Positions 1 to 5,819 of a stretch of DNA of 5,930 bases are shown here, piece by piece (position 1 is the stretch's first letter; the number at the start of each line of letters is the position of its first letter). Source of the stretch: Bdellovibrionales bacterium. GTDB lineage: Bacteria > Bdellovibrionota_G > JALEGL01 > JAGRAY01. The position numbers were made by a program, and so were the translations under genes. Below the pieces are notes generated by a model. It saw only the letters and a program-made list of their open reading frames with translations. It made no database searches and was not told where the DNA came from. The stretch lies in the NCBI GenBank assembly GCA_020434375.1, contig JAGRAY010000109.1, forward strand, positions 1 to 5,930, in the 5' to 3' direction.

Positions 1-1
1 G

Positions 2-181
2 GCAAGCTGGAATCGCATACAAATGTGCCAGGAAGCATATCTAAAAGACTTCTTTTTGCTAAAAAACTCCATTCCAACCAATGCAATTCACCCATTGACT
101 TATTCGCTTGCTCAAGACTTTGTGATTTGCTCCGGCATTCATCGCAAAATTGGTCTGGTTTTAACCCGCTACCCAAAGTAA
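2..181 (+). CDS. Possible 3' end of an unrecognised gene (partial)
   Basis: This plus-strand frame is open from the window edge to a TAA at 179-181, giving 59 residues that end in GIHRKIGLVLTRYPK. The composition is balanced, with mixed hydrophobic and charged residues and a plausible ordered segment (LTYSLAQDFVICSGIHRK), so it looks more like protein than the other open frames here. It would converge on the minus-strand gene ending at 219, leaving 37 bases between them. I do not recognise the family. The same bases are also open in plus frame 1 (to 192) and in a minus frame, so the call is uncertain: 59 open codons are not rare by chance at this base composition. If real, the start and most of the protein lie outside the window. 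Confidence 0.35.
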   Translation, partial: ASWNRIQMCQEAYLKDFFLLKNSIPTNAIHPLTYSLAQDFVICSGIHRKIGLVLTRYPK

Positions 182-218
182 ACGAAGGCTGAGTAATCGA
201 GCGAAGATCTGAACTATA

Positions 219-1025
219 TTATTCAATAGAATCTTCTAAAGGCGCTGGCCCAACGTACTTTGCGCTGGGGTATTTTTGATCAAATTCGTTGAGAGTTTCT
301 GGATCTACATCTTTGATGATCACGACATTCGCATTTTTGATGATCAGATCGTAGACTTGAGAATCATCAATTAAACTCTCAAGATCAAACGGCTCAATCG
401 AAGTGCCAAAGTTATATGATGGCAAGCCATTTCCTGCTGGCAGAGCTGCCGGTACTGCAATTGACAAAACGGCCCCTGGAATTCGAACCAAGAGCCAGGC
501 TGTTTGAATAGCGGCCCGCACTTGAGGCAATACGCGAAGCACTTGCCCAGTGCTTCGAATATATCCCAACACTGGATTCAAACGAGGTTGAAAATTGAGA
601 AGAGGATCTTGATAGGGAGACCGTTGCCAGGAATCTCGAATATCAACCGGCGTTTTTTGCGGCCGGTGCATATCATCAAAGGGAACACACTGTAGGTATG
701 TCCATATTTGATATCGATTATCTCCATCGTTTTTATAGTTTTGTTTCCAGTTATTTGAAAACATGTAGATTTCTTCGTCTAATAAGTCGAGATACCACGC
801 GGGACCCATGGCAACACACCAAGGCGTTTCATTTTCGCGGCACATTTGTTCCGAAGAATACGGTTTCAATGGCACACGAAAAAAAGGTTGGGAGATCGGA
901 AACCACGGTTCGTCGGGTTGATAATTATCTTCCATAATGACATAGCATAACCCAACATACTGTTCGGCCATTGTCTGATGACTCACCGACAACAACACCA
1001 TAATGAACAAAACAAAACTTCTCAT
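219..1025 (-). CDS. Exported hypothetical protein with four cysteines
   Basis: The 268-residue product is not a family I recognise. It begins with a typical Sec signal peptide: MR, then a hydrophobic core (FVLFIMVLLSV), then a likely signal peptidase I site TMA|EQ after residue 20, so it should act in the periplasm or outside the cell. The mature N-terminal half (about 21-145) is rich in Trp, Tyr and Pro and holds all four cysteines (27, 62, 70, 113), consistent with two disulfides. A hydrophobic stretch at about 171-197 could be a membrane helix or a buried helix. The C-terminal 70 residues are acidic and include a strand-like run (DLIIKNANVVIIKDV). An ATG at 1023-1025 is preferred over the TTG just upstream because a GAGGGG ribosome site sits 8 bases before the ATG. 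The gene stands alone on its strand. That it is real is fairly sure from the signal peptide, ribosome site and length; its function is unknown. Confidence 0.82.
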   Translation of the reverse strand: MRSFVLFIMVLLSVSHQTMAEQYVGLCYVIMEDNYQPDEPWFPISQPFFRVPLKPYSSEQMCRENETPWCVAMGPAWYLDLLDEEIYMFSNNWKQNYKNDGDNRYQIWTYLQCVPFDDMHRPQKTPVDIRDSWQRSPYQDPLLNFQPRLNPVLGYIRSTGQVLRVLPQVRAAIQTAWLLVRIPGAVLSIAVPAALPAGNGLPSYNFGTSIEPFDLESLIDDSQVYDLIIKNANVVIIKDVDPETLNEFDQKYPSAKYVGPAPLEDSIE

Positions 1026-1033
1026 CAAAACTA

Positions 1034-1039
1034 CCCCTC
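1034..1039 (-). promoter_or_regulatory. Ribosome binding site that fixes the start of the exported protein gene
   Basis: On the minus strand this reads GAGGGG. It lies 8 bases before the ATG at 1023-1025 and 5 bases before the in-frame TTG at 1026-1028, so it favours the ATG. Confidence 0.65.
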
Positions 1040-1283
1040 AAAAATATTGGACGGTGTGATCTATCAAAGAACAGCGATTTGCACAATAAACGGGCTATGA
1101 CAACTACCTATTGAAGTATCTCCTCGGAGCATCAAACCTGATGACTATTGTTATGGGCCACCCGTTTGCGCTCACGATATCGGTCTATATCATTAGTTTT
1201 TAGTTGAGGATTCGATCGCGCAAAGTAGTTCAGTCTGTCTGAAGGCTCCTTAGGCCCCGCTCCGGCGTGGTTCACTGATTGGG
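1040..1283. other. Gap between divergent genes, no supported gene
   Basis: This stretch separates the minus-strand exported protein gene from the plus-strand toxin-antitoxin operon, so it must contain or adjoin both promoters. No convincing promoter for the minus gene was found. It has a weak AT hairpin (GATAT, six bases, ATATC, around 1176-1192) followed a few bases later by a short T run. Two small open frames are present but poorly supported: a 20-codon plus frame at 1141-1203 and a minus frame without ATG ending at 1132. Confidence 0.5.
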
Positions 1284-1312
1284 TTGAATATTTTGCGACA
1301 AAATGGTATTAA
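1284..1312 (+). promoter_or_regulatory. Candidate sigma-70-type promoter of the toxin-antitoxin operon
   Basis: TTGAAT at 1284-1289 resembles a -35 box and TATTAA at 1307-1312 a -10 box, with a 17-base spacer. The expected transcription start, about seven bases further on, falls at or next to the antitoxin ATG at 1319, so the transcript would be leaderless. The -10 region overlaps the palindrome TATTAATA (1307-1314), which could be part of an operator for the ribbon-helix-helix antitoxin, as autorepression is usual for such operons. This is a by-eye match only. Confidence 0.4.
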
Positions 1313-1318
1313 TATAGT

Positions 1319-1567
1319 ATGAAAAAAAATACCAAATCGAGTATTACTTTACCGGAAAAAGAGCTCAAATTAGTGGATGAACTCGTCAAGAAGTTAAAAA
1401 CAAAAACCAAAGTTGAAGTGATTCGACGAGGTTTGAAGCTTCTTAAAGAGAGTACGGATCGAAGAGAGTTAGAAAAAGCCTACATAGACGCCGCCAAGAG
1501 GATGCATACGACTACTCCCAAGGAATTAGAATCTTTGGATCACTTATCGAACGAAGGTTTAGATTAA
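1319..1567 (+). CDS. Ribbon-helix-helix antitoxin of a MazEF-like pair
   Basis: An 82-residue protein inferred to neutralise the toxin encoded directly after it and to repress the operon. Residues 7-13 (SSITLPE) form the short DNA-contacting strand of a ribbon-helix-helix fold. Helix 1 (about 14-27, KELKLVDELVKKLK), a basic turn (KTKTK) and helix 2 (about 32-44, VEVIRRGLKLLKE) follow, as in CopG/MetJ-type dimers. The C-terminal part (about 45-82) becomes acidic, ending LSNEGLD, as expected of a flexible toxin-binding tail. It is therefore a MazE-type partner of the ribbon-helix-helix class, not the AbrB-like fold of E. coli MazE. The ATG at 1319 is the only sensible start, because a TAA lies in frame at 1310. 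No ribosome site precedes it, which agrees with the predicted leaderless transcript. The stop is 2 bases from the toxin start. Confidence 0.88.
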   Translation: MKKNTKSSITLPEKELKLVDELVKKLKTKTKVEVIRRGLKLLKESTDRRELEKAYIDAAKRMHTTTPKELESLDHLSNEGLD

Positions 1568-1569
1568 TC

Positions 1570-1911
1570 ATGGATATTCGATATGGCGTGCTTTATCTGG
1601 CTGACTTGACTCCGCGTTTTGGAACCGAAGCCGGAAAAGTTCGACCAGTGCTTGTTATTCAAACAGATCTTTTAAACAAGACTCAACATGGATCAACATG
1701 GATTCTTCCTTGTACTACAAATCTTTTTGGAGAAAATATTTTAAGAGTCGTTTTGCCTCAAGGAATGGCTGGAAATCGCGAAAGTTGCGAGATCATGATT
1801 GATCAAAGTAGAGCGATAGACAATAAGCGACTTAAAAAGCAACTCAAACCTCTTCCTAGAATTGTTCTAAAAGAAGTAAAGCAAAAACTTCGACTTCTGG
1901 GCGACTTTTAA
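1570..1911 (+). CDS. mazF: MazF/PemK-family mRNA endoribonuclease toxin
   Basis: A 113-residue cytoplasmic toxin of normal family length. MazF enzymes cut single-stranded RNA at short motifs and stop growth when the antitoxin is degraded. Family features are visible in order: the opening strand with YGVLYLADL (5-13), then GTEAGKVRPVLVIQTD (18-33) with Arg25, which aligns with the catalytic arginine of known MazF proteins. Next comes ILPCTTN (45-51), in which Thr49 corresponds to the catalytic threonine of the E. coli PCTT motif, and then DQSRAIDNKRL (77-87) near the end, typical of the Bacillus-type branch. All key residues are present, so it is probably active. The start ATG lies 2 bases after the antitoxin stop; GAAGG at 1553-1557, inside the antitoxin gene, is a possible ribosome site with a longish 12-base spacing, so translation may depend on coupling. 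The cleavage motif cannot be read from the sequence. Confidence 0.95.
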   Translation: MDIRYGVLYLADLTPRFGTEAGKVRPVLVIQTDLLNKTQHGSTWILPCTTNLFGENILRVVLPQGMAGNRESCEIMIDQSRAIDNKRLKKQLKPLPRIVLKEVKQKLRLLGDF

Positions 1912-1914
1912 ATG

Positions 1915-1934
1915 GGTATTTCCATGAAAATACC
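1915..1934 (+). repeat. 7-bp inverted repeat just after the toxin gene
   Basis: GGTATTT (1915-1921) and AAATACC (1928-1934) pair perfectly around a six-base loop, 3 bases after the toxin stop. No T run follows, so it is more likely a 3'-end stabilising hairpin, or chance, than a complete intrinsic terminator. Confidence 0.4.
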
Positions 1935-2156
1935 TCTAACCACGATTCGGCTTGAGAGGACCGGCTACATTCGGAAACTTTCAGGCGTCAATACATTTTT
2001 TGTTCATTTACAACTGGTCACGACACTCCTGGCAACTACAAATAAAAAATCTAGACTATGAGAAAATACTGTTTTCGTTTGAGATGTTTTGACACTCGAG
2101 AAAACTTTAGGGCCGCACCTGTCATGGATAGGGCTCACTAGGCATTTCGGTTCACC

Positions 2157-2180
2157 CGTTCAATAGTGGAACGATTTTTT
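2157..2180 (+). terminator. Candidate intrinsic terminator
   Basis: CGTTC (2157-2161) pairs with GAACG (2169-2173) around a seven-base loop and is followed by A and six T (2175-2180). The shape is right for a Rho-independent terminator on the plus strand, but the 5-bp stem is short. It lies about 250 bases beyond the toxin stop, so it would end a long 3' tail of the toxin transcript or a separate small transcript in the gap. Confidence 0.42.
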
Positions 2181-2253
2181 GTAGTCATTCGAGTTTTTGG
2201 GTAGTTTGAGTCATAGCCATCTGGTGAGAGTATAAAAAAACGGGGGAAAGCAA

Positions 2254-2871
2254 ATGATCAAAAAAGTAAGTAACTATGTCAGCTTATTGGTGTTGATATT
2301 ACAGTTTTTAGCGGCTTCATCCAGTGCACAGGATATTTCGAAGTGGTCGGACGAAGACTACTACAAATTTGTTTTGGAACAAAATCAAGATTTCCAAGGA
2401 TTACAAAGTCAGGAGATTTTTAAGAATCGGTATACGCCTTTAGCAACTACATTTTTGGAAGATATCAATAAAAATTCCGGAACGGATTTTGAAGATCAGC
2501 CTAGCAATCCTTTAATTTCAGGATCTGTTTGGAACCTGGTGGGAGAATTTACGGATTATGGTGCCAGTTTTGTAATATCAGGTGACTATGTTCAATCTTC
2601 GGCAAATTGTCTTCGTCTCGACTTTAAAAAAGATGGCACAGGAACTTTTTACAACGAAATTTGTAATATGCCTGATGGTAATGACGAAGTTTATGAGTCC
2701 GGCATATATTGGTACACAAATGGAGAAAACGTTGTGATACAAAACGAGTATAAAAATGTGACGGATCAATGCAAAATCATGGTCAAAGAGTATGGGAAGC
2801 TATTGCTCTGCCAAAGCGTATTGCCATCAGCTCTAGATGAAGTTTTATTGTTTGCACCGACGGAAGGTTAA
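2254..2871 (+). CDS. Exported hypothetical protein, beta-rich
   Basis: A 205-residue protein I do not recognise. The start is well supported: GGGGGA at 2242-2247 precedes the ATG by 6 bases. The N-terminus is a Sec signal peptide (MIKK, then the hydrophobic core YVSLLVLILQFLAA) with a likely signal peptidase I site SSA|QD after residue 25; there is no lipobox cysteine. After a polar, probably helical segment (28-85), a beta-rich domain runs from about 88 to 190, with alternating hydrophobic residues, a strand-turn LRLDFKKDGTGTFY (120-133) and four cysteines (119, 137, 173, 186) that could form two disulfides. The pattern (Trp near the domain start, then F-x-x-DGTG and later Tyr/Trp-rich strands) resembles small lipocalin-like barrels, but this is an impression only. 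It is followed 52 bases later by the dehydrogenase gene on the same strand. A periplasmic or secreted location is likely; the function is unknown. Confidence 0.85.
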   Translation: MIKKVSNYVSLLVLILQFLAASSSAQDISKWSDEDYYKFVLEQNQDFQGLQSQEIFKNRYTPLATTFLEDINKNSGTDFEDQPSNPLISGSVWNLVGEFTDYGASFVISGDYVQSSANCLRLDFKKDGTGTFYNEICNMPDGNDEVYESGIYWYTNGENVVIQNEYKNVTDQCKIMVKEYGKLLLCQSVLPSALDEVLLFAPTEG

Positions 2872-2923
2872 AAGACCAGAATAAAACTTTTGATTCTACG
2901 ATGTTTTACGGTACCTATGTGCA

Positions 2924-3703
2924 GTGCTGACAAATAAAACGGTGATTATCACGGGTGCCTCCAGTGGATTTGGCGAGGCTATTGCTTTGGCGTGTGCCAA
3001 AATGGGTTGGAAGGTGTGCCTCGGTGCCCGACGGGTGCCAAAGCTTGAAGCGCTTTGTAAAATAATTTCGGATACCACAAAAGGCTCAGCGGTTTTTCAT
3101 GAACTAGACGTCACTTGTCAAAAGTCGGTTGCAGATTTTAGCCAGTTTACAATAACCCATTGCAAGCAAATCGACGGTCTTATCAACAATGCGGGTCTGG
3201 GGCTTGGCAAAGATTTTATTCGCGATGCGAATGAAAAGGACTGGCAGACAATGTACGAAACCAATGTGATGGGGGTCATGCGTATAACCAAAGCTTTTTT
3301 GCCTCTAATGGAAAAGCAAAGATATGGTCATATTGTGAATATTGGGTCCATTGCGGGGCACGAAGCTTACGAAGGAGGCGCAGGTTATTGTGGAACAAAG
3401 TTTGCTCTTCGAGCCTTCACCAAGGCACTTCGCCAGGAAACCTTTGGCAAAAATATTCGAGTCACATCAATCGACCCAGGTATGGCCGAAACCGAATTTA
3501 GCAATGTGCGTTTTAGTGGCGATACAGACAAAGCTAAAGCCGTATACAAAGATATGACGCCTCTTTCGGCTAAAGACATTGCCGATTTGGTTGTGTTTGC
3601 ACTATCTCGACCGGCTCACGTAAACATTGATGAGCTCATTGTTACACCAACAGCGCAAGTGAGTGCGACGCGTGTTTTTAGGCAGTCAAAATCAAAATAT
3701 TAA
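2924..3703 (+). CDS. ydfG: YdfG-like NADP-dependent short-chain dehydrogenase
   Basis: A 259-residue classical short-chain dehydrogenase/reductase, cytoplasmic and full length. The cofactor motif TGASSGFG is at 10-17, and Arg36-Arg37 after the second strand points to NADP(H). Asp62-Val63, NNAG (88-91) and Asn114 are in place. The catalytic Ser142, Tyr155 and Lys159 appear in GSIAG and YCGTK. The C-terminal substrate region has PGMAETEFSNVRFSGD (185-200) and later PAHVNIDELIV (230-240), close to the TEFSNVRF and PAHVNI stretches of E. coli YdfG and its yeast relative. Those enzymes oxidise 3-hydroxy acids such as serine and reduce malonic semialdehyde; the same activity is inferred here, but the exact substrate is uncertain. 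The GTG at 2924 is chosen because it places the usual short N-terminus before the first strand and no better in-frame start follows the TGA at 2891. No clear ribosome site precedes it, so expression may depend on upstream translation. Confidence 0.93.
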   Translation: MLTNKTVIITGASSGFGEAIALACAKMGWKVCLGARRVPKLEALCKIISDTTKGSAVFHELDVTCQKSVADFSQFTITHCKQIDGLINNAGLGLGKDFIRDANEKDWQTMYETNVMGVMRITKAFLPLMEKQRYGHIVNIGSIAGHEAYEGGAGYCGTKFALRAFTKALRQETFGKNIRVTSIDPGMAETEFSNVRFSGDTDKAKAVYKDMTPLSAKDIADLVVFALSRPAHVNIDELIVTPTAQVSATRVFRQSKSKY

Positions 3704-3746
3704 CAACTGTCACAAATGCACTGGAAAATTTACTTAAAGAATGACA

Positions 3747-3818
3747 ATGAATCCAGATTTTCTCGACATATTGCGCGAGTTATTAAACGCTGCTGAAGTT
3801 GAAGTGATATACGGTTGA
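3747..3818 (+). pseudogene. Remnant of a nucleotidyltransferase gene (N-terminal end only)
   Basis: A 23-codon frame begins with ATG at 3747 and ends at a TGA at 3816-3818. It starts MNPDFLDILRELLNAAEVE and ends VIYG. This closely follows the N-terminus of small nucleotidyltransferases related to the AbiEii/DUF6036 group, which commonly begin MNPDF-x-DLL followed by a helix and then a V-E-Y-L-(V/I)-V-G-(G/A)-Y-A segment leading to the active site. Here the match stops just at the glycine of that segment, and no G-S or D-x-D active-site region follows in any frame. It is best read as a decayed or truncated gene. The match was made from memory of the family, so a short true peptide or chance similarity remains possible. 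Confidence 0.42.
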
Positions 3819-3829
3819 CCTGGGTCGAA

Positions 3830-3845
3830 AATATTCGTTAATATT
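3830..3845. repeat. AT-rich 6-bp hairpin between converging genes
   Basis: AATATT at 3830-3835 and again at 3840-3845 form a symmetrical hairpin with a four-base loop, between the dehydrogenase and the converging ABC-F gene. On the minus strand it is followed by TTCG. It could serve as a weak two-way terminator, but the stem has no G-C pairs. A second inverted repeat, ATCGAG (3875-3880) with CTCGAT (3894-3899), lies closer to the ABC-F stop and has no T run. Confidence 0.25.
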
Positions 3846-3911
3846 CTGATGATGATTCAGAGACTATGCAACTTATCGAGCTGACCATCCTTTCTCGATC
3901 TCCAGAACCGT

Positions 3912-5819
3912 TTACGATTCGATTTTTTCTATCAGATCTAGCCATTGGGCTTCGAGTGCCTCAAGCTCTGTTGAGATTTGGCCGCGGCGCCTAAGTTGTG
4001 CTGAAAAACTTGGGTCTTTTGGGCTTTCGGCGTTTGTTAAAAACGCGTCGAGTTCTTTGGCTTCCGTCTTTAATGCTTCTATCTTAATTTCCGTTTTTGA
4101 CGCGTCTTCTTTAAGCTCCTTGAGCATGCGGTGTTTTTCTTGTCTGGCCAAAGCCTCTTCTCTTTTTTGCTCTTTGGTTTTTTTCCCCGATTTTTGAAAA
4201 GGGTTCTCGGTGGCTATTTCTTTCTGAGACATGACTTCTGATGCTCGAGACGCCCAGTCTGTATAATTCCCAAAATGCACGAAGGCCCGGTCGGGCTGTA
4301 TCTCAAGAATTTGATCCACAACTTGATCCAAAAAATCTCGATTATGAGATACCACCAACACCGTACCCGCATAGTTTTTTAAACCTTGAATCATCGCATC
4401 ACACGCTTCGATATCAAGGTGGTTGGTTGGCTCATCCATTAGCAATACGTCGGGAGCCCCCAATATAATACGCGCCAAACTCAATCTAGCTTTTTCTCCT
4501 CCTGAAAGTGCACGAATCGCCTTGTCCATATCGTGTTCCATCAAACCCAGGCCTGCTGCGACACCACGAATTTTTGAAATAGAAATTCCTTGAATCGAGG
4601 CTTCTAGATAGTCAAACGCCTTTTGCGCCAAAGGCAAATCTTCTAGACGATGCTGCGAAAAATAACCAAACGACAGTGCTTCATTTTTACGCATCTCACC
4701 CTTGAGAAGCCTGATTTCTCCGGCGCAGGTTTTAAGAAATGTAGATTTACCAACTCCATTGACACCAATCACGCCAATTCTTCTCCCACCTTCGATCACA
4801 CAGCTTTCAAGAGAAAACAATGGGTTAGACTGTTCATAACCAAACACAGCATGTTCAAAATTGACAATCGTCTTTGGTGTTCTTTGAGATGTTTCAATTT
4901 TAAAGCCTGCAGGTCTTCGCGATGAGATGGGCATGCTGCCCTTAAGTTTCTCAAGGTCTTCTGCCACGCGTTCTGAACTTCGTAATTTACTCTGGGCTTG
5001 CCTGGCTTTAGAAGCCTTGGCCTTGAAACGATTGGCAAAATCCTGAAGTTTAGCAATTTCCTTTTCTCGATTTTTGATTTCGCCTTGAATCTGTTCCATG
5101 CGAATCGCTTTGTCGATTTCAAATTGAACAAAACTCACCGGCCAAAGAGTTATTCGTGGCGGCGTTACTTCCAAAACACTTGTAGAAATACGCTCGATTA
5201 AACGCCTATCGTGACTGATCATCATGAACGCCTTGCTATAGTTTTCGAGAAAATTTTCAAACCATACAATGGTTTCAACATCGAGGTGATTGGTAGGTTC
5301 GTCCAAAAGAAGAAGATCCGGTTCGCTCAAAAGTAAACCAGCTAACTGAACGCGCATGCGCCATCCGCCGCTCAATAAATCACATGGTGCGCCCAAAACG
5401 GACTCTGAAAAACCAAGACCGGTCAACAATGCTTTGGCTCGAGGTTCAACTTCGTAGCCACCACTCACCATAAAATGGCTCTCTGCCTCGTGGTATTCCT
5501 TAGAAGTTGGATCTAATTCATGCATGGCATTTTTAGCACTAAACCATTTGGAATGAATTCGAAGTGTCGCGTTTAAAACAGTATCTCCCTCGTGTGGAAG
5601 CCATTCCTGACGCAACACTGCAAGTGTCGTATTTTTAGAATATCTGATCTCACCATGGTCTGGTGAATCTTCTCCAACAAGAATTTTAAACAGCGTCGAT
5701 TTTCCGGCGCCGTTGGGACCAATCACCCCCACCTTTGCGTGATCGCCAATTAAAAATGTGGCGTCCTTAAACAAGACTTGAGGTCCAAAAGATTTGGATA
5801 GGTTTTCGATATTAACCAT
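3912..5819 (-). CDS. ABC-F family ATPase (Uup/YheS-like ribosome-associated factor)
   Basis: A 635-residue soluble protein with two ABC ATPase domains and no membrane segment, as in ABC-F proteins, which bind the ribosome and help resolve stalled or difficult translation. Domain 1 has Walker A GPNGAGKST (34-42), signature LSGGW (149-153), Walker B LLLLDEP with catalytic Glu174, and switch His203. A linker coiled coil (about 235-300) contains FANRFKAKASKARQAQSKLR (261-280), the basic tRNA-facing stretch typical of this group. Domain 2 has GVNGVGKST (352-360), LSGGEK (438-443), VLLMDEP with Glu463, and His492. A charged C-terminal extension (about 540-635) looks like the Uup/YheS coiled-coil tail. 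All catalytic residues are intact. At 226-230 the first domain reads WPVSF where many relatives have a P-G-N-Y/F-like motif; domain 2 keeps FGNYTDW. The start overlaps the preceding GIY-YIG gene by 8 bases, and AAGGAAG lies 12 bases before the ATG. The subfamily (Uup or YheS) is inferred; a resistance role cannot be excluded but is not suggested. Confidence 0.95.
   Translation of the reverse strand: MVNIENLSKSFGPQVLFKDATFLIGDHAKVGVIGPNGAGKSTLFKILVGEDSPDHGEIRYSKNTTLAVLRQEWLPHEGDTVLNATLRIHSKWFSAKNAMHELDPTSKEYHEAESHFMVSGGYEVEPRAKALLTGLGFSESVLGAPCDLLSGGWRMRVQLAGLLLSEPDLLLLDEPTNHLDVETIVWFENFLENYSKAFMMISHDRRLIERISTSVLEVTPPRITLWPVSFVQFEIDKAIRMEQIQGEIKNREKEIAKLQDFANRFKAKASKARQAQSKLRSSERVAEDLEKLKGSMPISSRRPAGFKIETSQRTPKTIVNFEHAVFGYEQSNPLFSLESCVIEGGRRIGVIGVNGVGKSTFLKTCAGEIRLLKGEMRKNEALSFGYFSQHRLEDLPLAQKAFDYLEASIQGISISKIRGVAAGLGLMEHDMDKAIRALSGGEKARLSLARIILGAPDVLLMDEPTNHLDIEACDAMIQGLKNYAGTVLVVSHNRDFLDQVVDQILEIQPDRAFVHFGNYTDWASRASEVMSQKEIATENPFQKSGKKTKEQKREEALARQEKHRMLKELKEDASKTEIKIEALKTEAKELDAFLTNAESPKDPSFSAQLRRRGQISTELEALEAQWLDLIEKIES

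Larger units (their letters stand above)
1912..2253. other. 342-base gap with hairpins, no supported gene
   Basis: Nothing convincing is encoded here. A 45-codon plus frame (1924-2061) and short minus frames exist, but they lack ribosome sites and recognisable motifs. Structure is more noticeable: a 7-bp hairpin just after the toxin stop (1915-1934), an imperfect inverted repeat with GTTTTC at 2071-2076 and GAAAAC at 2100-2105, and a terminator-like hairpin at 2157-2180. The promoter of the following gene should lie in the last part; TATAAA at 2231-2236 is tempting but sits too close to the ribosome site at 2242-2247 to be a comfortable -10 box. Confidence 0.5.

Noticed and set aside
504..937. 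Two plus-strand open frames inside the exported protein gene.
   Set aside because: They are antisense to a gene with signal peptide and ribosome site, and their translations have no domain features.
1141..1203. 20-codon hydrophobic plus frame (MTIVMGHPFALTISVYIISF) with GGAG 11 bases upstream, resembling a tiny membrane peptide or type I toxin.
   Set aside because: Very short, spacing to the ribosome site is long, no antisense RNA promoter or terminator is evident; chance is likely.
1243..1275. GC-rich stretch with GGCTCC, AGGCCCCG and CCGGCG, considered as an integron attC site or tRNA fragment.
   Set aside because: No paired GTTRRRY/RYYYAAC core sites and no cloverleaf arms could be found.
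1924..2061. 45-codon plus frame starting at an ATG just after the toxin gene.
   Set aside because: Its ATG lies in the loop of the hairpin at 1915-1934, there is no ribosome site, and the translation shows no recognisable motif.
2231..2236. TATAAA before the second exported protein gene as a -10 box.
   Set aside because: The expected transcription start would fall inside the ribosome site, and the nearest -35-like TTGAGT (2206-2211) gives a 19-base spacer.
2901..2930. Nine-codon leader frame (MFYGTYVQC) whose TGA overlaps the GTG start region of the dehydrogenase, suggesting coupling or a leader peptide.
   Set aside because: No ribosome site before its ATG and no attenuator-type hairpins; such short frames are common by chance.
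4241..5201. Several 67-111-residue open frames on both strands inside the ABC-F gene.
   Set aside because: The ABC-F frame has all expected motifs over its full length; these are alternative-frame shadows.
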